DNA of 63,059 nt from an uncultured Butyrivibrio sp. (GCA_947167765.1 CAMVJI010000004.1:1-63059), one strand, 5' to 3'; shown: positions 27,312 to 36,065, counted from the first letter of the stretch. Notes: generated from the sequence alone by a model not told the origin. Numbers and translations are program-made.

Positions 27312-28397
27312 TTACAGATTTCTGTGATACATTCTTAAAAACAGCTCTTCCAATTCATATTGTCCTTCAAACATCACTTCTGATTTCTCTTCAAAACTTA
27401 CTGATTCTTTTCCATGATCGACAATTTCACTAATGCGCAACTTAATATCATTATTCTTATATTGCCAGTGAATCAATTTGATTGCATGAGCATCATATTC
27501 ACTAATTTCTAACATGATTGGATTTCTATCTGATACAGCATAATATGTGTTTTTATATCGTATAATATTCTGAAATCCCAAATCCGAGGAGACATTACCA
27601 TTCTCTGCTTTCAAATCAATTTGTGTAATGAAATTTGATGATAAACTAATTACATAAGCAATATGTCCATATACTGGTAATAATAACAACTCATCTTTTA
27701 TCAACAGGCTTGCCACACAACATACATTCTCAGCTCTTTTTCCAAAGTTCATCATCTCGTACTGGTTTAATTTGCTATCGTATATGACAAGTCCATCTTC
27801 TAATGAAAAAGGCACGAATGCTTTCTTATCTCCCCACGTAGCATGAATTGAATATTTCTCAACATTAAACGGCATCTCATGTGAGTTAATCCTACCCAAT
27901 TTTAAGTCAATTCCATACAAGACATTCTCTTTGCCAGGCAAACATAGTATTTCATCATTAACAGTCGCAAATCTTCTATGCTTATAATCAATTAAGCTTT
28001 CTTTCCCATCCAGCTGATATCTTGTAACGCTTCTACCTTCTAAATCAAGTATAAAAATAGAAGTCCCTTCAATCGGCAACAAGTATACAGCGTTTCCAAC
28101 TCTAACAGTCTCAGTTTTTGTCAGGCCAATAGGCTTCTCAATATAACTCATGTCATTAGTATCGACATCATATATTGCTATGTTAGAAGCCTCCCATGGA
28201 ATAAAAAATATACTTCGCTCATACACATATGCTTTATAGTACAAAGTAGCTATTTTGTATTCATGAAAAAAATACTTTTTAAAGTGTATTTCACATGTTG
28301 CGAAATCATACACATATAACGCATTATCGTATTGACAAGCAAAATACATTTTATCATCAACTATCTCTGCTGCCATTCCATAAACTGTTTTTTCCAT
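27312..28397 (-). CDS. Putative beta-propeller protein of the glycan operon
   Basis: The protein has 361 residues from the ATG at 28397, which has GAGGCGGGG upstream; a TTG at 28412 is less likely. It consists of repeated short beta blades with the pattern hydrophobic-strand, Tyr-Asp turn (ALYVYDFATCEIHF; NIAIYDVDTNDMSYI; SIFILDLEGRSVTRY; LVIYDSKLNQYEMM), suggesting about seven blades of a WD/Kelch-like propeller. No catalytic motif, signal peptide or accessory module is visible. A scaffold or glycan-sensing role is speculative. Confidence 0.6.
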   Translation of the reverse strand: MEKTVYGMAAEIVDDKMYFACQYDNALYVYDFATCEIHFKKYFFHEYKIATLYYKAYVYERSIFFIPWEASNIAIYDVDTNDMSYIEKPIGLTKTETVRVGNAVYLLPIEGTSIFILDLEGRSVTRYQLDGKESLIDYKHRRFATVNDEILCLPGKENVLYGIDLKLGRINSHEMPFNVEKYSIHATWGDKKAFVPFSLEDGLVIYDSKLNQYEMMNFGKRAENVCCVASLLIKDELLLLPVYGHIAYVISLSSNFITQIDLKAENGNVSSDLGFQNIIRYKNTYYAVSDRNPIMLEISEYDAHAIKLIHWQYKNNDIKLRISEIVDHGKESVSFEEKSEVMFEGQYELEELFLRMYHRNL

Positions 28398-28408
28398 GTT
28401 TCCCCGCC

Positions 28409-29965
28409 TCAATCACATATTAGTAGCGCTCTATCATATTTCATTAAATCCCCAAAAAGAATAATTGCATTGCCATCCACGCAATCTAATTCCATCAATT
28501 GTTGTTTCATCTCATAACTATATTTTGTACTAGAGATAATTATTGTATAGTTAGTAATCGTACATAAATAGTCAACGGAAAATATGTCTACTCCACGTAA
28601 TTCCGTATACCAACGAGTCTCATCATTATCAATGTACGCATCAACCGATACATTTATACTATGTAAAAAGTCAAGACACTTATCTCCATCTTTTCCCGCC
28701 CCAAATATGATTGTTTTATTTAACTTCTTCCACAATGCAATTTTTTTTCGAATAACATCGACTTCTTCACTAAAATCTGGTAAAGCTAGCTGCTTTTTTA
28801 CTATGATACCTGTTTCTTTTTCCACATCATAGTATTCTTTTTCCGATGATGATGTATTGAACTTCTCTATCATAGCGCTAATTCTCTCATCCGAATTAGG
28901 AGTTCCAATTAACGCAATTCTGCTATTCAAAAAACTCTTTGTTATTAGAACATCGTCGATTAAATCCTCAATTTTATACTGCAAATTATCAGCTCTATGA
29001 TATAACAATTCATCTGATCCACACGTATATCCTAGCACCCCATTAGCCATGCAGTTTTCTGCATCAATTACGATAACAGGAACTTTTTCTCGACTAGAAT
29101 AATTAGCAGCACCTGAACCAGCAAGTACAACATCTACTTTATCAAACAAGATTTTTGGTATTGGTACCATATCCCCCAGCAGAAGAACTTTTACATTTGG
29201 CAATACCATCAACTTTTCCGAAATAGCTTTTATCCGAACTTCTGCATCACCCACCATAATAAATTGTATAGACTTATCAGTATGTCTTAATGCAAACTCT
29301 CTTACCGCTCTAATTACAGCGGGAACATATTTTTTGTGAGCTCTCCCAATATAGGCAATATTGAATTCTGATTTATATATTCTATCCACAACTGAATTAC
29401 TAACTTCTTGAATAGGATTCCCTTCAGTCGCATAAATCTTATAATCTAACGCATTATCTACATGTAAATACCCCTCAAATAATCTATTGATATCTAAACT
29501 AAATAACTCTCCTCTATAGTACTTAAATTTAAAAAAGTCTATATACTCTTCATAGCATAATCCATGTCCTCTAAAAACTTCAGATACATCAAAACATATC
29601 ATTCTACCATTCATTTTCTTAGCAAAATACTCTGCCCAGACAGACATATTGTTATTGTATGATCCTATCAATATTTCCTCATAGTCATCAGGCTTAATTC
29701 CTATATTATCCAATACATGATTGTAAATCACTTCTAATTGCTCTGTGACCAATTCAGCAGGCTTATAGTTTAAGAAAAGCAAATTGCCTCCGTCCAAAAA
29801 TGGATTTAAACTATCAATCATACACTTACCCAGCGCACGGCCATGATGAATAACTCTTACATCCCAGTTTTCTCTATTATCAAAATACCTTACTATTTCA
29901 CTAGTAAACAATTGATTACCACCTATAGGATGGATATCAGTTGTGAATATCATGTATAAATTCAT
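28409..29965 (-). CDS. GT-B glycosyltransferase with C-terminal FGAG module
   Basis: The protein has 518 residues from the ATG at 29965; a longer frame to 30010 adds a Lys-rich leader without a better site. It opens like GT4 enzymes (MIFTTDIHPIGGNQLFTSEI), has FNIAYIGRAHKKYVPAVIRA at the start of the donor half, and DVVLAGSGAANYSSREKVPV in place of the usual E-x7-E helix, so the retaining motif is altered. Residues 417-518 are the module KTIIFGAGKDGDKCLDFLHS. Its stop overlaps the TTG extension of the propeller gene. Activity is likely but the family assignment is loose. Confidence 0.7.
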   Translation of the reverse strand: MNLYMIFTTDIHPIGGNQLFTSEIVRYFDNRENWDVRVIHHGRALGKCMIDSLNPFLDGGNLLFLNYKPAELVTEQLEVIYNHVLDNIGIKPDDYEEILIGSYNNNMSVWAEYFAKKMNGRMICFDVSEVFRGHGLCYEEYIDFFKFKYYRGELFSLDINRLFEGYLHVDNALDYKIYATEGNPIQEVSNSVVDRIYKSEFNIAYIGRAHKKYVPAVIRAVREFALRHTDKSIQFIMVGDAEVRIKAISEKLMVLPNVKVLLLGDMVPIPKILFDKVDVVLAGSGAANYSSREKVPVIVIDAENCMANGVLGYTCGSDELLYHRADNLQYKIEDLIDDVLITKSFLNSRIALIGTPNSDERISAMIEKFNTSSSEKEYYDVEKETGIIVKKQLALPDFSEEVDVIRKKIALWKKLNKTIIFGAGKDGDKCLDFLHSINVSVDAYIDNDETRWYTELRGVDIFSVDYLCTITNYTIIISSTKYSYEMKQQLMELDCVDGNAIILFGDLMKYDRALLICD

Positions 29966-30039
29966 GTTTTCTTTACCTTCACATTTATTTCCTTCTTTAT
30001 TTAGCGCCACGATTATCTACACATCAAACGCATATCTGT

Positions 30040-30225
30040 TCATAATAAATGAACAAATACGACAACCTCAAATCGAACAGAACCCTCCTGACTTATAAAT
30101 CCTTTTAATGCATCCTCAATATATAGGCATTGCTTAAATGTGGCTCGCCAAATAGATACGTCTATTGGTTCTTTATCGTTTAACGTATTAATTTCATCTA
30201 CAATGATGCTTTTAACCATATACAT
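30040..30225 (-). CDS. Small 61-residue protein of unknown function
   Basis: The frame fills an otherwise unexplained 312-base gap, 52 bases after the cyclodeaminase-like gene and 74 bases before the glycosyltransferase start. GGTGG lies nine bases before the ATG. The peptide begins MYMVKSIIVDEINTLNDKEP, has a central SIWRATFKQCLYIEDALKGF and ends in a hydrophobic FEVVVFVHLL. No family is recognised. It could be a small partner protein, the remnant of a larger gene, or a peptide substrate of the radical SAM enzyme in the same operon. None of these can be decided here. Confidence 0.4.
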   Translation of the reverse strand: MYMVKSIIVDEINTLNDKEPIDVSIWRATFKQCLYIEDALKGFISQEGSVRFEVVVFVHLL

Positions 30226-30277
30226 TTTGTCGAACCACCAAAAGTACTAATTCTTCAAATACATAGAATCAATCCAG

Positions 30278-31285
30278 TTAAAAAACGAACGGCATCCCCA
30301 ATCCATTTTCTTTACATTTTTCATAAACATAATTAGCAATTGCGACATCTATATTGGCAAGTCCAACAGAGCAAAAATATATAAACTCATTTCGATCCTC
30401 TCGACTTTTTTTTCTTCCAACTATTAAGTCTTCAAGATTTGCGTAAATATTTGAATCGTCTATTAGCCCTTCTAAATACATCCTACTAAGTGTCTGGCTT
30501 CTCTTCTTTACACTATTCCAATCATCACAAACTATTTTAGACGCCATTTGCGCAACCGCATATTCATCTTCCCACCCAGCAACATGTATATATAACACCC
30601 CGCCATCTTTGTTAATCCATCTAGACTTTAAAATATCTGATTGACCACTAGTCGCTGTAATTATAATGTCTGCACCACAAACAGCAGTTTCATAGTCACT
30701 TCCGCAAGGCACAAAGTTGATATCTGGATGTAACGCTTTCTCTTCTTCTATAAAGCTGGCTACCGTCTTAGTTGAACGCGATGAAACATAACACGTTTTT
30801 ATATTCGGACGTACCAATTTTAATAAATCAAGATGTCTTCTGGCTTCTTGTCCTGCGCCTATAAAACCTACAATCTCGGAATCTTCCCTCGACAGGAACT
30901 TCGCAGCTAATGCCCCAACAGCCGCCGTCCTGATTGAAGTCAAATAGCCTGCATCCATTATTGATAAGGTATGTCCATATTTCAGCTCAGAAATGATGAT
31001 AGTTCCTGTTACATTTTTATATCCAAATCTTGGATTATCTGGAAACACAGACACCCACTTAACTCCACATAGTTCACTGGATTTTAACACTGCCGGCATA
31101 CAATTGATCCTGCTTTGAGTTTTCTCATCAAATATCATAGATACTTTTGGGGACAGAGTTTCTTGTCCATCAGCCTTCAGGCAAAAGAATTTTTCTACCA
31201 CCCTTAAGGCATCTTGGTATCCATCATTAAAAATTTGTTTTTGATCTTCGCACGAAATTAGCAATGTTTCTTGAGGGTTCGGCAT
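30278..31285 (-). CDS. Ornithine cyclodeaminase/mu-crystallin family protein, SbnB-like
   Basis: The 335-residue protein shows the family layout: an N-terminal substrate half (PKVSMIFDEK, GVKWVSVFPDN), the LSIMDAGYLTSIRTAAVGAL segment, then the NAD fold GFIGAGQEARRHLDLL. Relatives include ornithine cyclodeaminase, ketimine reductases and SbnB, which makes 2,3-diaminopropionate. It has AGGAGA before the ATG. Next to ATP-grasp and aminotransferase genes, it may supply an unusual amino acid that is ligated to a sugar amine. That role is inference. Confidence 0.8.
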   Translation of the reverse strand: MPNPQETLLISCEDQKQIFNDGYQDALRVVEKFFCLKADGQETLSPKVSMIFDEKTQSRINCMPAVLKSSELCGVKWVSVFPDNPRFGYKNVTGTIIISELKYGHTLSIMDAGYLTSIRTAAVGALAAKFLSREDSEIVGFIGAGQEARRHLDLLKLVRPNIKTCYVSSRSTKTVASFIEEEKALHPDINFVPCGSDYETAVCGADIIITATSGQSDILKSRWINKDGGVLYIHVAGWEDEYAVAQMASKIVCDDWNSVKKRSQTLSRMYLEGLIDDSNIYANLEDLIVGRKKSREDRNEFIYFCSVGLANIDVAIANYVYEKCKENGLGMPFVF

Positions 31286-31324
31286 TTATGTCTCCTATAC
31301 GATCAGCTTTCTGTAATTAGTCGA

Positions 31325-32356
31325 TCAAACAGCAAAAAGAAAAAATCTTGATGGCATACAGTCAACAAATCTCATATATAACTTGTAGTCTTGTCGAATT
31401 TCTTTAAGTAGCAACGGAATAGTAAACAATTCTTCTTTAGCACTTCCTAAGAAAATAACCATTTTAGGTTTGCATGATGAAATAATATCTTGAGCTCCCA
31501 AAAGAATTTCCCGCTGAGCTACAGATACTCCTAAATTTATTAGCGATATCTCTTTTGATCCGATTATATTATCTAGCTTATCTACTTCGATTTTGGTTTG
31601 CCCTTCATCACTTAATCTAGAAATCTTGTCATCCGAATCAAAGCTTAAATAATCATGCTTATTCCAGCACCCAACGTTATATAGCTCCGCATCAATTTGC
31701 CACTTATCCAAGTTCTGTTTAAGTTTCAGGAAATTATCACTATCTGGTTCTATCGCTACAATCCGTTTATATTTACCTTCGCAAGCATTAGCAAAGTCTT
31801 TAACACTTTTTCCTTGAAAAGCTCCAACTTCCAAGAAAGCCTCCTTATCTCCCAACTGAATAACATCATTAGCAAAATACTCTCTCTTAGAATCAAACAC
31901 ATCTCTCACATAAGAAACTGATTCAAGAGAAACTGCACTAATGAAAGCCCTAAACATGTGAACAGACAATTCGTCCTCCAAAAGCCTTTCTGCCTCACAT
32001 AACACTTCGGAATTGGCTTCAACCCACTCTTTTCCGAAATGCGCATGATGATCAAAAGGTAATGCTAATTCTATGACTTTATCAAAATCCCCCTGTTCAA
32101 CCAATTCATTATATTTTGCATATCCACCAGCGTACCCTATAATCAGTAATTTCTTTTTGTGGCCACTTTCAATTATTTGCTTCATTGTATAGACAGATTG
32201 TTCACTATCACTCAATATGTCGTCCACAATAAAACCATCTACAGTAATATCTTGCGACAAAAGCTTCCTGTAAAGGTATTGTCCTAAATTCCCAGCTCCG
32301 TATATATATTTTCTCCCTTTATAATTTTTAATTACCAATAATAACTCATTATCCAT
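31325..32356 (-). CDS. FkbM-type methyltransferase fold with N-terminal IYGAG module and altered motif
   Basis: The 343-residue protein has a module at residues 15-105 (RKYIYGAGNLGQYLYRKLL) and an FkbM-like half (DKEAFLEVGAFQGKSVKDFA for SAM; RIVAIEPDSDNFLKLKQNL; VDKLDNII). The usual FkbM segment of the type IKMDIEGAE is replaced by SLINLGVSVAQREILLGAQD, so the acidic residues normally found there are missing. It may be inactive as a methyltransferase or act on a different substrate. AGAGGA lies nine bases before the start. Confidence 0.75.
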   Translation of the reverse strand: MDNELLLVIKNYKGRKYIYGAGNLGQYLYRKLLSQDITVDGFIVDDILSDSEQSVYTMKQIIESGHKKKLLIIGYAGGYAKYNELVEQGDFDKVIELALPFDHHAHFGKEWVEANSEVLCEAERLLEDELSVHMFRAFISAVSLESVSYVRDVFDSKREYFANDVIQLGDKEAFLEVGAFQGKSVKDFANACEGKYKRIVAIEPDSDNFLKLKQNLDKWQIDAELYNVGCWNKHDYLSFDSDDKISRLSDEGQTKIEVDKLDNIIGSKEISLINLGVSVAQREILLGAQDIISSCKPKMVIFLGSAKEELFTIPLLLKEIRQDYKLYMRFVDCMPSRFFLFAV

Positions 32357-32401
32357 TCACTTCATGTCCTCTTGGATTTTTAAAATATAAACATTTTCAA
32401 G

Positions 32402-33625
32402 TCAACTGCCATAAGGAAGCATCATATCATTGCCATTAGAATCAACCACATGTAACAATGACATAATCTTTTTTCCCCTATCACGAACTTGCGCCTCATC
32501 ATCACCAATAATATCAATTTCAGCCAATCTTCTATCAATACTATTGGAATCAGAGACAATATCTCCCTCATACTTCCTACATATAACTGAAATTACGCCA
32601 TCTAATTCCTTTATCTTTTTTATTCCATCTATCTTTGCAATCTTACCAGGCTTTAAAACCGGAAAAAGAATAATAGATTTCTTTCCATTAAGTTGGGTCA
32701 TACTCTCGTCAATATCAATATCTGCCATCTTGCCTGAAAATGCATATTCAATTAGGGATTCAAGAAGATTTAATCTGAATTCGCTGTAGATTATCCTTTC
32801 ATAATCTACTCCCGGAAATCTCAATCCCTGATCAAAAATCCGAAACTTCCCATTGTCCCAAAAGCCTTGCATCATCACAGGACCATTCTTTATGCCTAGC
32901 TTTTTTAGCATTATCTTTATATCTTTATTTATTAAGGATTTAAATGCTTCATCATAACATGAAGGCGAAACAGCATATGTTATTACATTCTCTAAACTGT
33001 CTTTTCCCCTGTAACTATCTGTAGTTCTGATAAGAAAACTTTCTCCATTTTTCAAAAAATATGTTGCTTGAATCTCTGGAAAACGCTCATAATATCTTTC
33101 TATTATGTATTTACCCGTCCGTGATTCTAGTTCAGCAGTCAAAATACCTTTTTTTAGTTCAAGCTCATTTTGAGCCTTTATTTGCCCTCTTGACCCTCGA
33201 CTATCAACTGGCTTTATAAAAACAGGATATTCTATATCATCTCTACTTGTCATGTATTCTTCAGTAACTGCTAAGCCATTTTTTATGCACTCTTTCTTGA
33301 ACAGACTTTTATTGGAAAATAACTCTATCTGTTCGTTATTCCATAGACATGGCAACCCCAAATCACTACATATCTTTCCGTATGGTCTCTGACACGGGTC
33401 AAGATGAGTACTTATTACCCCTTTCACATTCTGCTTATTACAGAATTCGTCAATGGTCTTGACGTCATTAATATCTATTTGATAGTATTCATCTGCCAAT
33501 TGCTTCGCAGGAGATTTCTCAACTGGTAAATAATCCACAACCACTGTAGAATAGCCCATGTTCTTTGCCGTCTCTACCAGTTTGCAATGCACCGCCGCTC
33601 CACCAAGTACTAATAACTTTTCCAT
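32402..33625 (-). CDS. ATP-grasp ligase
   Basis: The 407-residue protein has the pre-ATP-grasp fold (LLVLGGAAVHCKLVETAKNM, then VISTHLDPCQRPYGKI), the ATP-binding lysine strand YPVFIKPVDSRGSRGQIKA, YIIERYYERFPEIQATYF, and a metal-site region FRIFDQGLRFPGVDYERI. ATP-grasp enzymes form amide bonds through acyl phosphates. Set between an aminotransferase and an amino-acid enzyme, it may join an amino acid to an amino sugar. The C-terminal 100 residues (LFPVLKPGKIAKIDGIKKI) are the family's usual trailing beta domain. Confidence 0.8.
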   Translation of the reverse strand: MEKLLVLGGAAVHCKLVETAKNMGYSTVVVDYLPVEKSPAKQLADEYYQIDINDVKTIDEFCNKQNVKGVISTHLDPCQRPYGKICSDLGLPCLWNNEQIELFSNKSLFKKECIKNGLAVTEEYMTSRDDIEYPVFIKPVDSRGSRGQIKAQNELELKKGILTAELESRTGKYIIERYYERFPEIQATYFLKNGESFLIRTTDSYRGKDSLENVITYAVSPSCYDEAFKSLINKDIKIMLKKLGIKNGPVMMQGFWDNGKFRIFDQGLRFPGVDYERIIYSEFRLNLLESLIEYAFSGKMADIDIDESMTQLNGKKSIILFPVLKPGKIAKIDGIKKIKELDGVISVICRKYEGDIVSDSNSIDRRLAEIDIIGDDEAQVRDRGKKIMSLLHVVDSNGNDMMLPYGS

Positions 33626-33649
33626 GCTATGTTTAACAACTCTCCTCCG

Positions 33650-34768
33650 CTAGCCTATTGCTTTTGTTAGTATATCTGACATTTTGTCTATATCAGATAA
33701 TTCTAGTGTGTCATAAATAGGCAAAAGAAGTATCTGTTTCGCTAACTTCCTTGCTACATCAAGGTCATTCTTTATATATTTATTTTTAAAGCATGCCTGA
33801 TCAGATGTTAACGGGTAGAAATATTTTCTAGCGTGATACCCTTCATCTCTCAAACGATCATATATTTCATCTCTACTAACTTTGGAATGTTTATTGATCA
33901 AAATTGGGAAATATGCATAGTTCCTCTGGGACACTTTACTAAAGTCAAAGAAAGAAATAGCTTTCTGTCCCGCAAGCCCAGCCATGTACTCCTCAAATTT
34001 TTCTTTTCTTGTTGCGATAACATCATCTACATATTTAAGGTTAAGAAGTCCCATGATTGCACAAAACTCATTCATCTTGGCGTTGGCACCTACTGAGGCT
34101 ACTAATTCTTCACCTCTAATCCCGAAGTTCTTGAGATCCTTTAATCTCTCATATTTCTCATGATTCTTGCAGACTACTGCTCCGCCCTCTATAGTGTTAT
34201 ACACTTTAGTTGCATGGAAGCTGAATATTGACGCGTCGCCATAATTGCCAATGCCCTTTCCATTGTACGTTTCTCCGAAGGCATGGGCCGCATCGTAGAT
34301 TACTTTGAGATTATATTTATCAGCAATTCTCTGGATTTCTTCCACATTGCAGAAGTTTCCATAAACATGGACAGGTAAGATGGCTACTGTCTTCTCAGTT
34401 ATCAATTCTTCTATCTTTGTTTCATCAATTGTTCCATCTGACTTTTTCACATCGCAAAATACAGGATTAAGTTTGTTACGAACTATCGCATGAGTTGTAG
34501 AAATAAAAGTAAATGGAGTCGTGATTATTTCACTGCCTTCAGGGAAATCAAACGACTGAATTGCCAGTTCTAGAGCCATGTGGCCATTAACTGTAAGAGA
34601 GATTTCTGGTACATCAAGGAAAGCAGCCAATTCTTTTTCAAGCTGCCTATGATAGGTGCCCATATTTGTTAGCATATGGGTATCCCAAAGAGGTTTTATT
34701 GCTTCAATAAACTCCTCATATGGAGGCATTGAAGACCTCGTAACAAAGATTTCTTTTTTATCTGTCAT
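33650..34768 (-). CDS. DegT/DnrJ/EryC1-family sugar aminotransferase
   Basis: The 372-residue protein is a PLP-dependent sugar aminotransferase: TPFTFISTTHAIVRNKLNPV, IYDAAHAFGETYNGKGIG, and FSFHATKVYNTIEGG with the Schiff-base lysine. The pattern is closest in memory to VioA-type enzymes, which make dTDP-4-amino-4,6-dideoxyglucose, but PglE-like activity is equally possible. It is the first gene of the operon and less AT-rich than its downstream neighbours. AAAGGA lies 11-12 bases before the ATG. Its product would be the amine acceptor for the acetyltransferase or the ATP-grasp ligase (inference). Confidence 0.85.
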   Translation of the reverse strand: MTDKKEIFVTRSSMPPYEEFIEAIKPLWDTHMLTNMGTYHRQLEKELAAFLDVPEISLTVNGHMALELAIQSFDFPEGSEIITTPFTFISTTHAIVRNKLNPVFCDVKKSDGTIDETKIEELITEKTVAILPVHVYGNFCNVEEIQRIADKYNLKVIYDAAHAFGETYNGKGIGNYGDASIFSFHATKVYNTIEGGAVVCKNHEKYERLKDLKNFGIRGEELVASVGANAKMNEFCAIMGLLNLKYVDDVIATRKEKFEEYMAGLAGQKAISFFDFSKVSQRNYAYFPILINKHSKVSRDEIYDRLRDEGYHARKYFYPLTSDQACFKNKYIKNDLDVARKLAKQILLLPIYDTLELSDIDKMSDILTKAIG

Positions 34769-35157
34769 GTTGTTACTATTTCCTTTGCATCTGCAATTAG
34801 ATTTTTTAAATCAGAAAGCAAGAAATGCTCAAATAGTATATCGACATATTCTTATATAATAATTAGCCGCATCATAGCTAAATTGTAAACTATATATTGT
34901 ATATTATACCATAGTTATCAGAATATTTAGCTTTTTTGGTGCTAAAAAGCTATAATGCAACATCGATATTTCGTCAACTCCTTAAGATTTGTTGTAGAAA
35001 TCTTAAGATTCTCTTAATGTCCTTGTATTGAGAACTTGATTATGTTACATTCTTCCATGTGCCAATTCTTGGCAACATCTGCTACATATCTGCTAGTAGA
35101 TTATTTCCTTGTACTTAGCTAAGTAGTAACTCAATATTCATAGAAAGGATGCTTTTA
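34769..35157. other. Divergent control region between glycan operon and second Rpn gene
   Basis: About 390 bases without a gene. They hold: a minus-strand extended -10 (TGGTATAAT, core 34903-34908) for the glycan operon; a minus-strand GTCGATAT at 34838-34845 that resembles a sigma-28 -10, but with a poor -35 (AATT at 34861-34864); an inverted repeat at 34928-34952 (TAGCTTTTT..AAAAAGCTA); and a perfect 10-bp inverted repeat CTTAAGATTT/AAATCTTAAG at 34981-35007. The repeats could be operators or leader hairpins. Confidence 0.55.
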
Positions 35158-36009
35158 ATGGGATCAAAAGACAAAACCGAGAAGTCACTTGAAGATTTAA
35201 ATGACGTTTTCGCCGACATAGTTAATGTGTTACTTTTCGATGGTGAAGAAATCCTTACCCCCGGAAGCCTATCTGAAGCTAGTCCATATAGTAACTACAC
35301 AGAAAATGGTAAAATACGAGACCAAGAACGTGACATTTATAAGTATTGGAACAACAGCCAAATAAGACTATCTGCAATTGGGTTTGAAAATGAAACGTTT
35401 GAAGAACCCGATATGCCCCTACGAGTCATTAATTATGATGCCGCTGGCTATAGAGCGCAGCTCTCTCCCACCAATAAAAAAGATCGTTATCCTGTAGTAA
35501 CTCTTGTGTTATACTATGGCTACAAGAACAGGTGGCAAAAGGCAAGAACACTATACGAACGTTTATCCATACCAGATAAGCTCAAGAAATACGTTTTCGA
35601 CTATGGAATAAACCTATTTGAAATTGCTTACCTTGACGATGAGCAAATCACTAAATTCAAGAGCGATTTTAAATTTGTTGTTGATTATTTTGTTCAGATG
35701 AGAAAGACCGGAAAATATATTCCACCATCAGATAGGATTATTCATGTCCAGGAAACTCTTTCACTTATGAGCGCATTAACTAATGACAACAGATTTTCTG
35801 ATATCTATGACGAAGTAAAAGGAAAGGAGCAAATAAGTATGTGTACAGTCCTTGATGAAGCAGAAGTTAAAGGTGGGATAAAAGCCACTGTTATAGAGGC
35901 ACAGTATTATCACGCTTCTTATATCGATACAATAAAACGTGTTGCCGAAAAATACAATCTTTCTGAAAAAGACGCAGAGGAAAGAGTTAAACTATATTGG
36001 GCACAGTAA
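35158..36009 (+). CDS. Rpn-family (YhgA-like) nuclease-type protein
   Basis: The protein has 283 residues from the ATG at 35158, chosen because AAGGA is eight bases upstream; the ATG at 35149 touches it. The YPVVTLVLYYGYKNRWQ strand and the C-terminal helix RVAEKYNLSEKDAEERVKLY resemble Rpn/YhgA-like proteins. The N-terminal half begins DLNDVFADIVNVLLF, typical of the family (KxxDxLFKDllnvlff type). It lacks the GIEQ repeats of the copy at 7006. It faces away from the glycan operon, so Rpn genes lie on both sides of it. Nuclease activity is uncertain, since the acidic triad is not clear by eye. Confidence 0.75.
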   Translation: MGSKDKTEKSLEDLNDVFADIVNVLLFDGEEILTPGSLSEASPYSNYTENGKIRDQERDIYKYWNNSQIRLSAIGFENETFEEPDMPLRVINYDAAGYRAQLSPTNKKDRYPVVTLVLYYGYKNRWQKARTLYERLSIPDKLKKYVFDYGINLFEIAYLDDEQITKFKSDFKFVVDYFVQMRKTGKYIPPSDRIIHVQETLSLMSALTNDNRFSDIYDEVKGKEQISMCTVLDEAEVKGGIKATVIEAQYYHASYIDTIKRVAEKYNLSEKDAEERVKLYWAQ

Positions 36010-36028
36010 TCGTGTTTAAATTACCAGT

Positions 36029-36063
36029 TAAGCCGTGATTCTAACTCATAGAATCACGGCTTA
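36029..36063. terminator. Bidirectional terminator between convergent genes
   Basis: A perfect 14-bp stem (TAAGCCGTGATTCT and its complement, arms 36029-36042 and 36050-36063) with a 7-base loop lies between the stops of the plus-strand Rpn gene and the minus-strand LicD fusion. T tracts are short on both sides. Confidence 0.7.
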
Positions 36064-36065
36064 TT

